A stretch of 64,000 nt of DNA, taken from contig NZ_JFGT01000004.1 in NCBI RefSeq assembly GCF_000599885.1, positions 248,001 to 312,000 on the forward strand, given 5' to 3'. The translations under genes and the position numbers were made by a program. Below, piece by piece: positions 36,022-44,922 of this stretch (within the stretch, counting starts at the first letter, position 1; every line of letters begins with the position of its first letter). Origin of the DNA: Pantoea sp. IMH. Its GTDB lineage: Bacteria > Pseudomonadota > Gammaproteobacteria > Enterobacterales > Enterobacteriaceae. The notes beneath the pieces are model-generated. The model did no database searches and had not been told where the DNA came from. It saw only the letters and a program-made list of their open reading frames with translations.

Positions 36022-36037
36022 AGGCAATCGGTTGCGA
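36022..36037. promoter_or_regulatory. Candidate PurR operator upstream of adeP
   Basis: AGGCAATCGGTTGCGA matches 12 of 16 positions of the PurR consensus ACGCAAACGTTTGCGT and keeps the GCAA-N4-TTGC symmetry. The E. coli homologue of adeP is in the PurR regulon. Confidence 0.55.
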
Positions 36038-36119
36038 AAATTCCGTGGCGCTCTCTGCAAAAACAGAATTTTAGGTTAGGATAGCGCTCGTTAACTTTTC
36101 TCCGTTTTGGATACACACA

Positions 36120-37430
36120 ATGAACAACACTGGTCTGTTGCAGCGGGTCTTTAAACTTCATGAACATGGCACGACGGCCCGTACAGAAGTGATTGCAGGT
36201 TTCACCACTTTTCTGACGATGGTTTACATCGTTTTTGTGAACCCGCAAATTCTTGGCGTGGCGGGCATGAACACTCAGGCGGTGTTTGTCACTACCTGTC
36301 TTATCGCCGCGTTTGGCAGCATCCTTATGGGGCTGATCGCTAATCTGCCGGTTGCGCTGGCACCGGCGATGGGCCTGAACGCGTTCTTCGCTTTTGTGGT
36401 GGTCGGCGCGATGGGCATCTCCTGGCAGGTGGGCATGGGCGCCATCTTCTGGGGCGCCGTAGGTCTGCTGCTGCTGACCATTTTCCGCGTGCGCTACTGG
36501 ATGATAGCCAATATTCCGGTCAGCCTGCGGGTGGGTATCTCAGCGGGTATCGGCCTGCTGATTGCGATGATCGGCCTGAAAAATGCCGGCATCGTGGTGG
36601 CAAACAAAGATACGCTGGTGGCCGTTGGCGATCTCAGCTCTCACAGCGTGCTGCTGGGCGCGCTGGGCTTCTTTATTATCGCCATTCTTGCTTCGCGCAA
36701 TATTCATATCGCCGTTCTGGTCTCGATTGTGGTGACCACGCTGATCGCTCTGGCAATCGGCGACGTGCAGTTTGGCGGCGTTTTCTCCCTACCGACCGGT
36801 ATTTCGTCCGTAGTTGGTGAGGTCGATCTGGCAGGTTCACTGAACCTCGGTATGGCCGGGATCATCTTCTCCTTTATGCTGGTTAACCTGTTTGACTCCT
36901 CAGGCACGCTGATTGGCGTGACGGATAAAGCGGGGCTGGCGGATGAAAAAGGCACCTTTCCGCGTATGAAGCAGGCGCTCTACGTGGACAGCATCAGCTC
37001 CGTTGCCGGCTCTTACATTGGTACCTCCTCCGTGACGGCCTATATTGAGAGCTCTTCAGGGGTGTCTGTCGGCGGGCGTACCGGTCTGGTGGCCGTGGTC
37101 ACAGGCGTTTTGTTCCTGCTGGTGATGTTCCTTTCTCCGCTGGCCGGCATGGTGCCGCCGTATGCCGCGGCGGGCGCGCTGATTTACGTCGGCGTTCTGA
37201 TGACCTCAAGCCTGGCCCGCGTGAAATGGGATGATCTGACCGAAGCGGTACCGGCGTTCGTCACCGCTGCAATGATGCCCTTCAGCTTTTCCATTACGGA
37301 AGGGATTGCGCTGGGCTTTATCTCCTACTGCGTCATGAAGGCCGGTACGGGACGCTGGCGTGAAATCAGCGGCTGTGTGGTCGTGGTGGCGCTGCTGTTT
37401 GTGGCAAAAATCGCCTTTATCGATGCATAA
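36120..37430 (+). CDS. adeP: Adenine permease AdeP (YieG)
   Basis: Inner-membrane purine:H+ symporter of the AzgA-like NCS2 branch. 436 residues with about twelve to fourteen helices. The N-terminus LQRVFKLHEHGTTARTEVIA and motifs ALAPAMGLNAFFAFVVV and NLFDSSGTLIGVTDKAGL are nearly identical to E. coli AdeP. A PurR-like site lies in the leader and a strong terminator follows. In E. coli chrR (yieF) comes next; here there is only a repeat tract. Confidence 0.95.
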   Translation: MNNTGLLQRVFKLHEHGTTARTEVIAGFTTFLTMVYIVFVNPQILGVAGMNTQAVFVTTCLIAAFGSILMGLIANLPVALAPAMGLNAFFAFVVVGAMGISWQVGMGAIFWGAVGLLLLTIFRVRYWMIANIPVSLRVGISAGIGLLIAMIGLKNAGIVVANKDTLVAVGDLSSHSVLLGALGFFIIAILASRNIHIAVLVSIVVTTLIALAIGDVQFGGVFSLPTGISSVVGEVDLAGSLNLGMAGIIFSFMLVNLFDSSGTLIGVTDKAGLADEKGTFPRMKQALYVDSISSVAGSYIGTSSVTAYIESSSGVSVGGRTGLVAVVTGVLFLLVMFLSPLAGMVPPYAAAGALIYVGVLMTSSLARVKWDDLTEAVPAFVTAAMMPFSFSITEGIALGFISYCVMKAGTGRWREISGCVVVVALLFVAKIAFIDA

Positions 37431-37460
37431 CCCTTCAGTCACTCTCTGACTAATGTTCTG

Positions 37461-37488
37461 AAGCGGGAAGTGCTTTCCCGCTTTTTTC
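37461..37488 (+). terminator. Terminator of adeP
   Basis: 9-bp stem AAGCGGGAA / TTCCCGCTT with a 5-nt loop and a six-T run. Confidence 0.92.
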
Positions 37489-37510
37489 TGCTTATAAAAG
37501 ATGTGTAACA

Positions 37511-37577
37511 TAGCTGGTTAGCTGGTTAGCTGGTTAGCTGGTTAGCTGGTTAGCTGGTTAGCTGGTTAGCTGGTTAG
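37511..37577. repeat. Tandem repeat, 8-bp unit TAGCTGGT, 8.4 copies
   Basis: Eight exact copies plus TAG, with no interruptions, just after the adeP terminator and before convergent yieE. The unit is not a multiple of three and no gene covers it. Exact repetition suggests copy number varies between strains. Confidence 0.97.
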
Positions 37578-37793
37578 TCAGGCCTTCCGAATTCCTCAAC
37601 GCTACTCCAACCTTCACATGGCACATCCTCTCCTGCCGTTGGCCGGAAATTGAATCACGCAGAACGTTCTGAACGTCAGGATAAATATGCCTGAAAGGCT
37701 GTCTGATAGTGACCTGTCCTGACCGGCGTGAGGGGAAGCGGAAATAGTGAGGTGTTCATGAGGCGGGTTTGTAACGCTTTTCAGCCAGTTTCC
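37578..37793. other. Remainder of the adeP-yieE spacer
   Basis: No gene seen. In E. coli this interval is occupied by chrR (yieF), and no remnant of it was recognised here. Confidence 0.5.
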
Positions 37794-38519
37794 TTATTTT
37801 TCCAGCGGCAGGCTGGTCAGCCGCAGCACACGTGGCCCAACGTGTTGAGACGTCGTCAGCATTTCATACCGCCTCGCCAGTACCGTTCCGTCGTAATCCC
37901 AGAGGTGCAACCGGTCGCTGCCGTGTGAAAAAGCACAGGACCAGACCATCAGATCTTCCTCATCCGAAATTGCCTGCGCGTCAGGAAAGGCCAGCGATCG
38001 CAGACGGCCAGAGGCGGGCAGCAGCCGCAGCGTATGAACGCCGTGATTGGCTTCGTCCGGTAATTTCAGCACGCTCTGCCGGATTGTCCATAGCTGGGTG
38101 GCGGCTTCATAAGGCTCGTTCTGCGCACGTATCCAGGCTTTTTCACCTGATGAAAGACCACTGGCAAGTTGCTCAATTGTCTGCCGGCTGTGGGCCCGGA
38201 CGAATTCCATTCCCAGTCCGCCATAACTTTCTTCATCGGCCAGCAAAACGCCAACGATATTGCCTGCATAAGCGATACTGAAGTCGGGCAGCTCAGGATC
38301 GGCGAAGCAGGGGCGTCCATTTTTACCCGAGGTAAGTTCAGGCAGAACGGATATGCCGTAAACCCGCAGCATCAGCTCGGCCAGTAAGGCTCTTGAGGCA
38401 AGATAACGGGCCCGGCGCTTCTCAGGCAGGCTGTGGGCGAAATTAATCACCGGGTCGGGAAGATGCCGTGCGGGCACGCTGACGTGGGTCATCATCCACC
38501 GTGCAAAATGACTTGCCAT
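37794..38519 (-). CDS. yieE: YieE-like, degenerate 4'-phosphopantetheinyl transferase family protein
   Basis: Sfp/AcpT-like fold, but with the catalytic motifs eroded. The start at 38519 has GGAG 6 nt upstream and gives 241 residues. Alignment by eye to the family: the NLSHS motif reads FSIAYAG (80-86), the Mg-binding G(I/C)D(V/I)E motif reads GLGME (101-105) so Asp becomes Gly, and WxxKEA reads WTIRQS (144-149), losing Lys and Glu. Flanks such as NGRPCF and LSSGEKAWI still fit. Position beside adeP/yieH matches yieE of E. coli. It is probably not an active pantetheinyl transferase; a binding or structural role is possible. Confidence 0.8.
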   Translation of the reverse strand: MASHFARWMMTHVSVPARHLPDPVINFAHSLPEKRRARYLASRALLAELMLRVYGISVLPELTSGKNGRPCFADPELPDFSIAYAGNIVGVLLADEESYGGLGMEFVRAHSRQTIEQLASGLSSGEKAWIRAQNEPYEAATQLWTIRQSVLKLPDEANHGVHTLRLLPASGRLRSLAFPDAQAISDEEDLMVWSCAFSHGSDRLHLWDYDGTVLARRYEMLTTSQHVGPRVLRLTSLPLEK

Positions 38520-38811
38520 CTGTCGCTCCATGAAAATGGTCAGAAAATCATAGCGGTTATTGTAAGAATTTTCTTAGCAACTTTCATCCACCTTTACATC
38601 CTTTTAATTTTTTCAGAATGAACGCCTGTTGTTTAAACCTGAAGGTAAGCTTTATCAGTAAGGGGGTTGTTTTGCCGATGCCAGAAGAAAGTTAAAGACG
38701 GCTTACATGTATTTGAATAAATAACAGCAGGCACTGTAACATTAGCGTGCCGGGTGAATGGACGCTCAATAAATATCAGGTGCTAATGAAGTGACATAAA
38801 GAAGAGGTTAA

Positions 38812-38979
38812 TTCTGTCAAGTTAAGCGCGAACTGAAATTTTTTTTCAGCGTAGTGTTTGTTTCTGCATGGATTTTGGTTGTGTTGTCTGCTGGCTTCAA
38901 TGTTTCATATGACAACGCTACTGAGTATCCTTTCCCCAGTATCAATAATAAGCTTAACCGGACGCTGGATATACAATGA
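38812..38979 (+). pseudogene. Possible remnant of a small secreted or membrane peptide gene
   Basis: Open frame of about 55 codons with no ATG, GTG or TTG at its 5' end. If read from a CTG at 38833 it would begin MKFFFSVVFVSAWILVVLSA, which looks like a signal peptide, and end at the TGA at 38977. AGAAGAGG lies upstream, but its spacing does not fit that CTG. A T8 run at 38839-38846 is prone to slippage. The product is not recognised. Confidence 0.3.
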
Positions 38980-39361
38980 AAACTTGTAAGCATTGCTGGA
39001 CTACTTACGTTTTGCAGCGTCGCATGGCTTCAGGGTGCACAGAGACTTCACAGTAGCGGCCCAAAAAGCATTTGTGGGGATTAAAACAAACGCATTCTGC
39101 AGAAACCAAATAAAATAGGGAAAGGTTGTGCGTTATTGCCTTGGTATCCTGGTTATAATTCTGAGTGGAGATCGCCGGCGCTATTCAGATTAATCCGTGG
39201 GGGGTATGTCCCACGCTGAAAAGATAGAGATGGATGCGGCACAGGTGAAGGGTTTTACGCAAACTATTTCAACCCTCTCAGGGTAAGGTGGGATTTTTTA
39301 TACAATTAATTTGCTTGAATATCTTTAATTTTAATATAGCTAAAGGTTACTATTTTAAATG

Positions 39362-39441
39362 ATGAAAAATGAAAAATGAAAAATGAAAAATGAAAAATGA
39401 AAAATGAAAAATGAAAAATGAAAAATGAAAAATGAAAAATG
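39362..39441. repeat. Tandem repeat, 7-bp unit ATGAAAA, 11.4 copies
   Basis: Eleven exact copies plus ATG. The plus strand has stops in its frames; the minus strand reads open within the tract but has no gene on either side. A 7-bp unit shifts frame with each copy, as in contingency loci, but here it is intergenic. Confidence 0.97.
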
Positions 39442-39657
39442 GTGACAGATTTTAATTAACCGCAAGCTGATGCTAAGATAATTTTCTATTCCTTGTCATT
39501 AAACTTTAATGATACTGAAACGTAGCTTCCGTGAATCTGAAACCATGCCCTGCACATTACCTTGCAAGGGCATGATTAGCGCCTCATGCCGGTTACATCT
39601 TCATTATTACGCACTCAGTTCAGCGCGTTCTGCCGTTCGCTTTGCCGCTCAGCGGAT

Positions 39658-40320
39658 TTAAGCCTTTGACCGATCCGCACATACCCAGGCCAGTTCATCC
39701 GGCCTGTCATCCTCCACCCGTAGCGCTCCCCAGATCAGCGATGTGAAAGTAGTAACGGCTTCTTTCTTCTCCAGCCGTCCACGGACAAGGGCAATGGACA
39801 GCGCTTCTCCTGCACCGACCAGACCAATACAGCATTGAAGCAACGATCGGGGCGTTCTGTTTGTACAAGGCGTAAGAACGGATACGAACATAGCAACACA
39901 GTTATCCAGGAGTTCCTGGAGAACGGCAGTCTTCTCTTCGCTTCCTACCAGTGCGGCTCCTACCGAGTGGAACTCATCTGTCTTGTCTGAGGCGCAATGA
40001 ATGTAAGCACTGGCAAGTGTCTCTACGGTTTCATACGTACTGCCGGGGGAGGCGACCATCGCGTCAGTAAATGTCCTGACACGCTCCGTATCGATCCATC
40101 TGTAAAGCTCAATCAGCAACGCTGAGCGCGTTGCGAAGTGATCGTAAACGACGGGTTTGGATACGCCTGCGCGTTCAGCCAGGCGGCCCAGCGTCAGGCG
40201 ATCCACATCTTCCTCCCGCACGATCAGAAGCGCGGTGTTGAGAAGCTGTTGCCGCCGTTCCGCCTTTGATAAACGCCGGGAGGGGGAAACGGATACCGGG
40301 ATGTCGTTGTTTTTCATCAT
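39658..40320 (-). CDS. TetR-family transcriptional repressor
   Basis: From the ATG at 40320 it is 220 residues (a second ATG follows at once). The N-terminal helix-turn-helix, LTLGRLAERAGVSKPVVYDHFATR, is a textbook TetR domain; the C-terminal ligand domain is not recognised. It diverges from an oxidoreductase gene across 106 bp that hold two copies of a 16-bp near-palindrome, so it most likely represses both itself and its neighbour. No relative is expected at this site in E. coli, so the pair is probably acquired. Confidence 0.9.
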   Translation of the reverse strand: MMKNNDIPVSVSPSRRLSKAERRQQLLNTALLIVREEDVDRLTLGRLAERAGVSKPVVYDHFATRSALLIELYRWIDTERVRTFTDAMVASPGSTYETVETLASAYIHCASDKTDEFHSVGAALVGSEEKTAVLQELLDNCVAMFVSVLTPCTNRTPRSLLQCCIGLVGAGEALSIALVRGRLEKKEAVTTFTSLIWGALRVEDDRPDELAWVCADRSKA

Positions 40321-40335
40321 ACCTGATTTACCTAA

Positions 40336-40351
40336 CCTACTAAAGGTAGCT
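40336..40351. promoter_or_regulatory. TetR operator-like repeat, copy 1
   Basis: CCTACTAAAGGTAGCT, containing the palindrome CTAC-N5-GTAG, between the divergent TetR gene and oxidoreductase. It differs from copy 2 at one base. Confidence 0.75.
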
Positions 40352-40375
40352 ATTCCTGTACGGCGTGCTACTATT

Positions 40376-40391
40376 CCTACTAATGGTAGCT
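40376..40391. promoter_or_regulatory. TetR operator-like repeat, copy 2
   Basis: CCTACTAATGGTAGCT, 40 bp after copy 1 and in the same orientation, just upstream of the oxidoreductase start. The two probably cover the two divergent promoters. Confidence 0.75.
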
Positions 40392-40426
40392 TAGTACGTA
40401 AACCCCGTAAACAAGGAAACATGCTT

Positions 40427-41443
40427 ATGTCATTCAATCCTGTATTACTTCTGGGCGGCTCCGGCGCCATCGGTCGCCAGACAGCGCGGGCGCTACGCGC
40501 TACTTATCCTGATCTCCCTCTGCTGATCGGCGGCCGGGATTTGGCCAGAGCGCAAAATGCTGCGGCAGAAATGGGAGGAGCAGAGGGTTTCGTCATCGAC
40601 ACGGCTTCGGCCGATCTGGGCGTTGGTGAGCAGAATGTCAGTGCTGTGGTCGTGCTCTATAAAGATCATTCGCTTGCCACGCTCCGCTTCGCGCAATCAC
40701 GCGGCGTGCCGCATCTGAGTATCTCCTCAGGCGTGTTCGAGATCGCACCGGAAGTTGCAAGCTTTATGCAGGCTCCTGCTGCCTCGGCGATGGTCCTGGG
40801 CTATGAATGGCTGGTCGGCGCCACGACGGTTCCAGCGCTCGAATTAAGCAAGTCGTTCAGTCAGGTGCATGAAATCCGTATCGGTGCACTGGTTGATGAG
40901 GAAGATGTCGGAGGCCCGGCGGTGGCCGCTGATTTTGAACATCTGAACCACCTGTTACCCGCGGCCCTGACGCGCCGGGATGGCGTCTATCTCTGGCGTG
41001 AGGGTAATGATGCGAAAACCCTGTTCTCAGCGCTGGATGGAACCAAAACAGAGGCTTCCGGCTTCTCATCGATTGATGTGGTCGGATTAGCAACGGCTAC
41101 TGGCGCGCAAAGTGTTCAGTTCAATCTGGGATCGGGCATCAGTTCCAGCAGACGCAAAGGTGGGGCATTTTCAACGGAGATTATTCTGGAGCTTACTGGC
41201 CGGGACCATACAGGAGAGCCGCTCAGTACCCGACATGCGGTGGTCCATCCGGGCGGCGCGGCGCCGCTGACAGGAATGGGGATTGCCTTACTTGTCGAGC
41301 GACTGGTGGGGCTGGATGGCATGCCGCCGGTCGCGCCAGGCCTCTACTTTCCCTGGCAGATTCTGAATGCATCACGCTATCTGGCGCGTCTGGCACAGGA
41401 GGGAGGGCAGGTGCTGGAACTGCCGCTGTCTCAGGGCGCATGA
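40427..41443 (+). CDS. Saccharopine dehydrogenase-like NAD(P)-binding oxidoreductase
   Basis: 338 residues with an N-terminal Rossmann motif, LLLGGSGAIGRQTARAL, followed by LIGGRDLARAQ, as in saccharopine dehydrogenase-like reductases. The start at 40427 is chosen for its 9-nt spacing from AGGA; an ATG 6 bp earlier is possible. The C-terminal half is not assignable to a known substrate. The divergent TetR gene and paired operators suggest induction by a small molecule that may be the substrate or a related compound. Confidence 0.82.
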   Translation: MSFNPVLLLGGSGAIGRQTARALRATYPDLPLLIGGRDLARAQNAAAEMGGAEGFVIDTASADLGVGEQNVSAVVVLYKDHSLATLRFAQSRGVPHLSISSGVFEIAPEVASFMQAPAASAMVLGYEWLVGATTVPALELSKSFSQVHEIRIGALVDEEDVGGPAVAADFEHLNHLLPAALTRRDGVYLWREGNDAKTLFSALDGTKTEASGFSSIDVVGLATATGAQSVQFNLGSGISSSRRKGGAFSTEIILELTGRDHTGEPLSTRHAVVHPGGAAPLTGMGIALLVERLVGLDGMPPVAPGLYFPWQILNASRYLARLAQEGGQVLELPLSQGA

Positions 41444-41825
41444 AAACAGGCAAAGGCCGGTGGGCTTATCACTTGTCCACCGGTATAACTGGCACTTCGC
41501 TATCCGTCGGTGAGGAGCTCTGGCGCAGATGTCCTGGTGTTATATCAGGATAATAAACACGCCTCTTCACGTAGAAGGGGTTTCCCGGCCAGTAAAGGCT
41601 GCGTATAAGCGTGGTAGTCAGCCTGGATTTTATTAATCTATTGATATTAAGAAAACATTTTACGTATCTCTCCAGGCTGTTTACGTCGCTCAAAACGGCA
41701 GCCTTTACTACACCAACAAACGCTCCGGAAAAGCCTGGCGGGAGGCCAGTCTGGCCCGCTGCAAGTTTATGCGCAGGGCAGAGAGGCCGTGTAACTTAAG
41801 AAGGGGGACGGATAATCTCGTCCCT
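41444..41825. other. Spacer between the oxidoreductase gene and mnmE, with a possible coding remnant
   Basis: A weak hairpin CCGGTGG / CCACCGG (41457-41483) follows the oxidoreductase stop. From about 41634 one plus-strand frame reads protein-like text, including YVAQNGSLYYTNKRSGKAWR and ASLARCKFMRRAERP, running into the 3' end of mnmE. It has no start codon and no recognised family, so it is treated as a possible remnant. Confidence 0.4.
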
Positions 41826-43190
41826 TTATTTCCCGATGCAGAAGCTGGAGAAAATCCGGCCCAGCAAATCGTCTGAGGTGAACTCGCCGGTGATTTCACT
41901 CAGGCTCTGCTGCGCCATGCGCAGCTCTTCTGCCAGTAATTCACCTGCCCAGGCACCCAGCAGCTGCGCTTTCCCCTGTTGTAAGTAAGTGGCCGCTAAC
42001 TCCAGCGCCTGAAGATGACGACGCCGCGCCAGGAAGCCGCCTTCCATATTACCGGCAAAGCCCATACTGGCCTTCAGATGATCGCGTAATACCTCAATGC
42101 CTTCGCCGGTACGGGCGGAAAGGCGAATAAGTGAGTGATTATTCACTTCTGACAGGCCCAGCCCCTCGCCGGTAATGTCCGCTTTATTACGTACCACGGT
42201 GATCGGCAGGCTGGCGGGCAGACGTGCGATAAAGTCCGGCCAGATTTCACCAGGTTCCGTGGCGTCCGTGGTCGTGCCATCGACCATAAACAGCACGCGG
42301 TCTGCCTGCTCAATCTCATGCCAGGCGCGCTCAATGCCGATACGCTCCACTTCGTCGCTGGCTTCCCTGAGCCCGGCGGTATCAATGATATGCAGCGGCA
42401 TACCGTCAATATGGATATGCTCACGCAGCACATCGCGCGTGGTGCCCGCGATATCGGTGACGATAGCGGCCTCGCGGCCGGCCAGCGCGTTAAGCAGGCT
42501 CGATTTGCCAGCATTAGGCCGACCGGCAATCACGACCTTCATGCCTTCACGCAGCAGACTGCCCTGACGCGCTTCCGCCCTGACGTCATCCAGATCGCCG
42601 ATCACCTGATTCAGCATCGCCTCAATCCTGCCATCGGAGAGAAAATCGATCTCCTCATCCGGAAAGTCGATTGCGGCTTCGACATAAATCCGCAGGTGAG
42701 TGAGTGCTTCCACCAGATGATTAACGCGCTGCGAAAAAGCCCCTTGTAGCGAGTTGAGCGCAGAGCGTGCCGCCTGCTCGGAACTGGCATCAATCAGATC
42801 GGCTATCGCCTCCGCCTGAGCCAAATCGAGCTTATCGTTAAGGAAAGCCCGCTCGGAAAATTCGCCGGGCCGGGCGATGCGTACGCCGGGTATGGCCACA
42901 ATCCGCTTCAGCAGCAGATCAAGGATAACCGGGCCGCCGTGTCCCTGCAGTTCCAGCACATCTTCGCCGGTGAAGGAGTTCGGGCCGGGAAACCAGAGTG
43001 CGATCCCCTGATCCAGCGCGCTGCCGTCCGCATCACGGAAGGGCAGATAATCGGCGTAGCGCGGCCTGGGCAGCTTGCCAAGCAGAGTCTGCGCCACCTC
43101 AGCGGCTTTGTTTCCGGAAACGCGCAGGATGCCCACGCCACCGCGCCCTGGCGGCGTTGCCTGGGCGACGATAGTCTCGCTATGACTCAT
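41826..43190 (-). CDS. mnmE: tRNA modification GTPase MnmE (TrmE)
   Basis: GTPase partner of MnmG in wobble-uridine modification. Start 43190 ([20 protein letters not shown]) gives 454 residues, equal to E. coli; an ATG directly before it is the alternative. N-terminal tetrahydrofolate-binding domain, helical domain, then the G domain with [29 protein letters not shown] and NKAD, and the catalytic C-terminal FCIGK. It lies downstream of yidC with a terminator-like hairpin between. Confidence 0.98.
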   Translation of the reverse strand: MSHSETIVAQATPPGRGGVGILRVSGNKAAEVAQTLLGKLPRPRYADYLPFRDADGSALDQGIALWFPGPNSFTGEDVLELQGHGGPVILDLLLKRIVAIPGVRIARPGEFSERAFLNDKLDLAQAEAIADLIDASSEQAARSALNSLQGAFSQRVNHLVEALTHLRIYVEAAIDFPDEEIDFLSDGRIEAMLNQVIGDLDDVRAEARQGSLLREGMKVVIAGRPNAGKSSLLNALAGREAAIVTDIAGTTRDVLREHIHIDGMPLHIIDTAGLREASDEVERIGIERAWHEIEQADRVLFMVDGTTTDATEPGEIWPDFIARLPASLPITVVRNKADITGEGLGLSEVNNHSLIRLSARTGEGIEVLRDHLKASMGFAGNMEGGFLARRRHLQALELAATYLQQGKAQLLGAWAGELLAEELRMAQQSLSEITGEFTSDDLLGRIFSSFCIGK

Positions 43191-43209
43191 CATTCACTCT
43201 CTTTTACGC

Positions 43210-43240
43210 AAAAAATAAGGCGGTCAACTGACCGCCTTAT
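43210..43240 (-). terminator. Terminator between yidC and mnmE
   Basis: On the minus strand, an 11-bp stem ATAAGGCGGTC / GACCGCCTTAT with a 4-nt loop is followed by TTTTT. It would reduce readthrough from yidC into mnmE. Confidence 0.88.
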
Positions 43241-43276
43241 CATACACCCTTCACCTTTTAACGGGAGGAGGGAGGA

Positions 43277-44920
43277 TTATGCTTTCTTTTTATCGCGGCT
43301 GTGCAGGCCACGCTTTTCCAGACCGCGGTAAATCACCTGCTGCTGGATAATCGTTACCAGGTTGCTGACGATGTAGTACAGCACCAGACCTGATGGGAAC
43401 CACAGGAAGAACACCGTAAAGATGACCGGCATAAAGGTCATGATCTTCTGCTGCATCGGGTCGGTCACGGTGGTTGGCGACATCTTCTGAATGAAGAACA
43501 TCGTTATACCCATCAGGATCGGCAGGATGTAGTACGGGTCTTGTGCTGACAGGTCATGGATCCACAGGGCGAACGGCGCATGGCGCAGCTCGACCGAGCC
43601 CATCAGCATGTAGTAAAGCGCAAGGAAGATAGGCATCTGAATAACCAGCGGGAGACAGCCACCCAGCGGGTTCACTTTCTCTGCTTTATAGAGCGCCATC
43701 ATCTCCTGGCTCATGCGCTGCTTGTCATCGCCCAAACGCTCACGCATCGCCTGAATTTTAGGCTGCAGCATGCGCATTTTCGCCATGGAGGTGTACTGCG
43801 CTTTGGTCAGCGGGTACATGATGCCACGAACGATAAAGGTGATAACAATGATCGAGAAGCCCCAGTTGCCGATAAAGCTGTGCAGGAACTTCAGCAGCTT
43901 AAACAGCGGCTGGGAGATAAACCACAGCCAGCCGTAGTCCACGGTCAGATCCAGATGCGGGGCCACTGCCGCCATCTTGTCCTGAATTTCCGGACCTACC
44001 CAGAGTGTGGCAGCCAGATTCTGCTGCGAACCGGGCGCAACGGTTACCGGAGAAGACTTATAGCCGACAGCCGCAATGCCGTTACCGAGATTGCTGGTAT
44101 AAAGCGTATTCGTACCGGCAGTGCGCGGAACCCAGGCGGTAGCAAAATATTGCTGGAGCATGGCAACCCAACCGTTCGCGGTCGTGGTGCTCAGGTTCTC
44201 GTTATCGCTGATGGTATCGAATTTATATTTTTCGTAGTTGGTCTCACTGCTGGAGTAAGCCGCACCACGGAAGGTATGCAACGCAAAGTTATTGCTGCCG
44301 GTATCACGGTGCTTCGGCAGATCGATCGTCTGCTTCAGCTGGCCGAACATCGCCACTTCCAGCGGCTGCTGGGTGGTGTTATTGACCTGATAATCCACGT
44401 TGATCGCATATTCACCGCGCTTCAGCACGAAGGTCTTGGTGAAGGTTGCGCCGTTTTCAGCGGTAAAGGTCAGCGGGATGCGCAATTCATTCTGTCCCTC
44501 GGCCATCTCAAACGTATCCTGAGAGGCAGCAAACAGAGGACGCTCGCCGTTTGCCGGGTTATCCGGACCGTTACGGCCGGTCAGACCGCTCTGTGCCTGA
44601 TACAGAAAACCGGGGGTGGTTTCCAGCAGCTGGAAAGGCTGCGAGGAACCCAGCTCATCCGGGTAGGTCAGCAGCTGCGCCTGCTCAATATCACCACCGC
44701 GGGTGTTGATATGTAAAGACAGAACGTCAGTCTTAACGGTGATCGTTTTGCCCTGGCCGCTGGCAGGTACATCCTGGTTGGCGGCATCACCGGATACTGT
44801 CGTGTTTTGTGTGGTCTGGGTCTGCAATGGCTGCGGAGCGTGGTCCGTCTGCCAGGATTGCCAGATCAAAAAAGACACGAACAGAAAAGCGATGAGAAAA
44901 AGATTGCGTTGCGAATCCAT
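43277..44920 (-). CDS. yidC: Membrane protein insertase YidC
   Basis: Inner-membrane insertase that works alone or with SecYEG, for example on ATP synthase subunit c. 547 residues (E. coli 548). N-terminal anchor [20 protein letters not shown], a large periplasmic domain, then the conserved core with [20 protein letters not shown] and the hydrophilic groove arginine, and a basic C-terminus [10 protein letters not shown]. It starts 2 bp after yidD. Confidence 0.98.
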   Translation of the reverse strand: MDSQRNLFLIAFLFVSFLIWQSWQTDHAPQPLQTQTTQNTTVSGDAANQDVPASGQGKTITVKTDVLSLHINTRGGDIEQAQLLTYPDELGSSQPFQLLETTPGFLYQAQSGLTGRNGPDNPANGERPLFAASQDTFEMAEGQNELRIPLTFTAENGATFTKTFVLKRGEYAINVDYQVNNTTQQPLEVAMFGQLKQTIDLPKHRDTGSNNFALHTFRGAAYSSSETNYEKYKFDTISDNENLSTTTANGWVAMLQQYFATAWVPRTAGTNTLYTSNLGNGIAAVGYKSSPVTVAPGSQQNLAATLWVGPEIQDKMAAVAPHLDLTVDYGWLWFISQPLFKLLKFLHSFIGNWGFSIIVITFIVRGIMYPLTKAQYTSMAKMRMLQPKIQAMRERLGDDKQRMSQEMMALYKAEKVNPLGGCLPLVIQMPIFLALYYMLMGSVELRHAPFALWIHDLSAQDPYYILPILMGITMFFIQKMSPTTVTDPMQQKIMTFMPVIFTVFFLWFPSGLVLYYIVSNLVTIIQQQVIYRGLEKRGLHSRDKKKA

Positions 44921-44922
44921 CG

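Larger units (their letters stand above)
38520..39657. other. 1.1-kb AT-rich gene-poor region
   Basis: No complete gene is supported. On the plus strand one frame is open in three successive blocks split by stops at 38977, about 39083 and about 39220, giving protein-like stretches such as WILVVLSAGFNVSYDN and WYPGYNSEWRSPALFRLIRG. It also holds the 7-bp tandem repeat and, at 39544-39572, an 11-bp hairpin around CATGCCC / GGGCATG downstream of the TetR gene. It looks like decayed acquired DNA. Confidence 0.6.

Noticed and set aside
37511-37577. Recombination att site or CRISPR
   Set aside because: Uninterrupted 8-bp units, no integrase or cas gene nearby.
38831-38850. Terminator (CTGAAA, T-run, TTTCAG)
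   Set aside because: The T-run lies inside the loop, not after the stem, and no gene ends just upstream.
39362-39441. CRISPR array
   Set aside because: Units are 7 bp with no spacers; it is a simple tandem repeat.
43556-44716. 386-codon plus-strand frame antisense to yidC
   Set aside because: Overlaps yidC completely; its composition is low in hydrophobic pattern and it has no recognisable domain.
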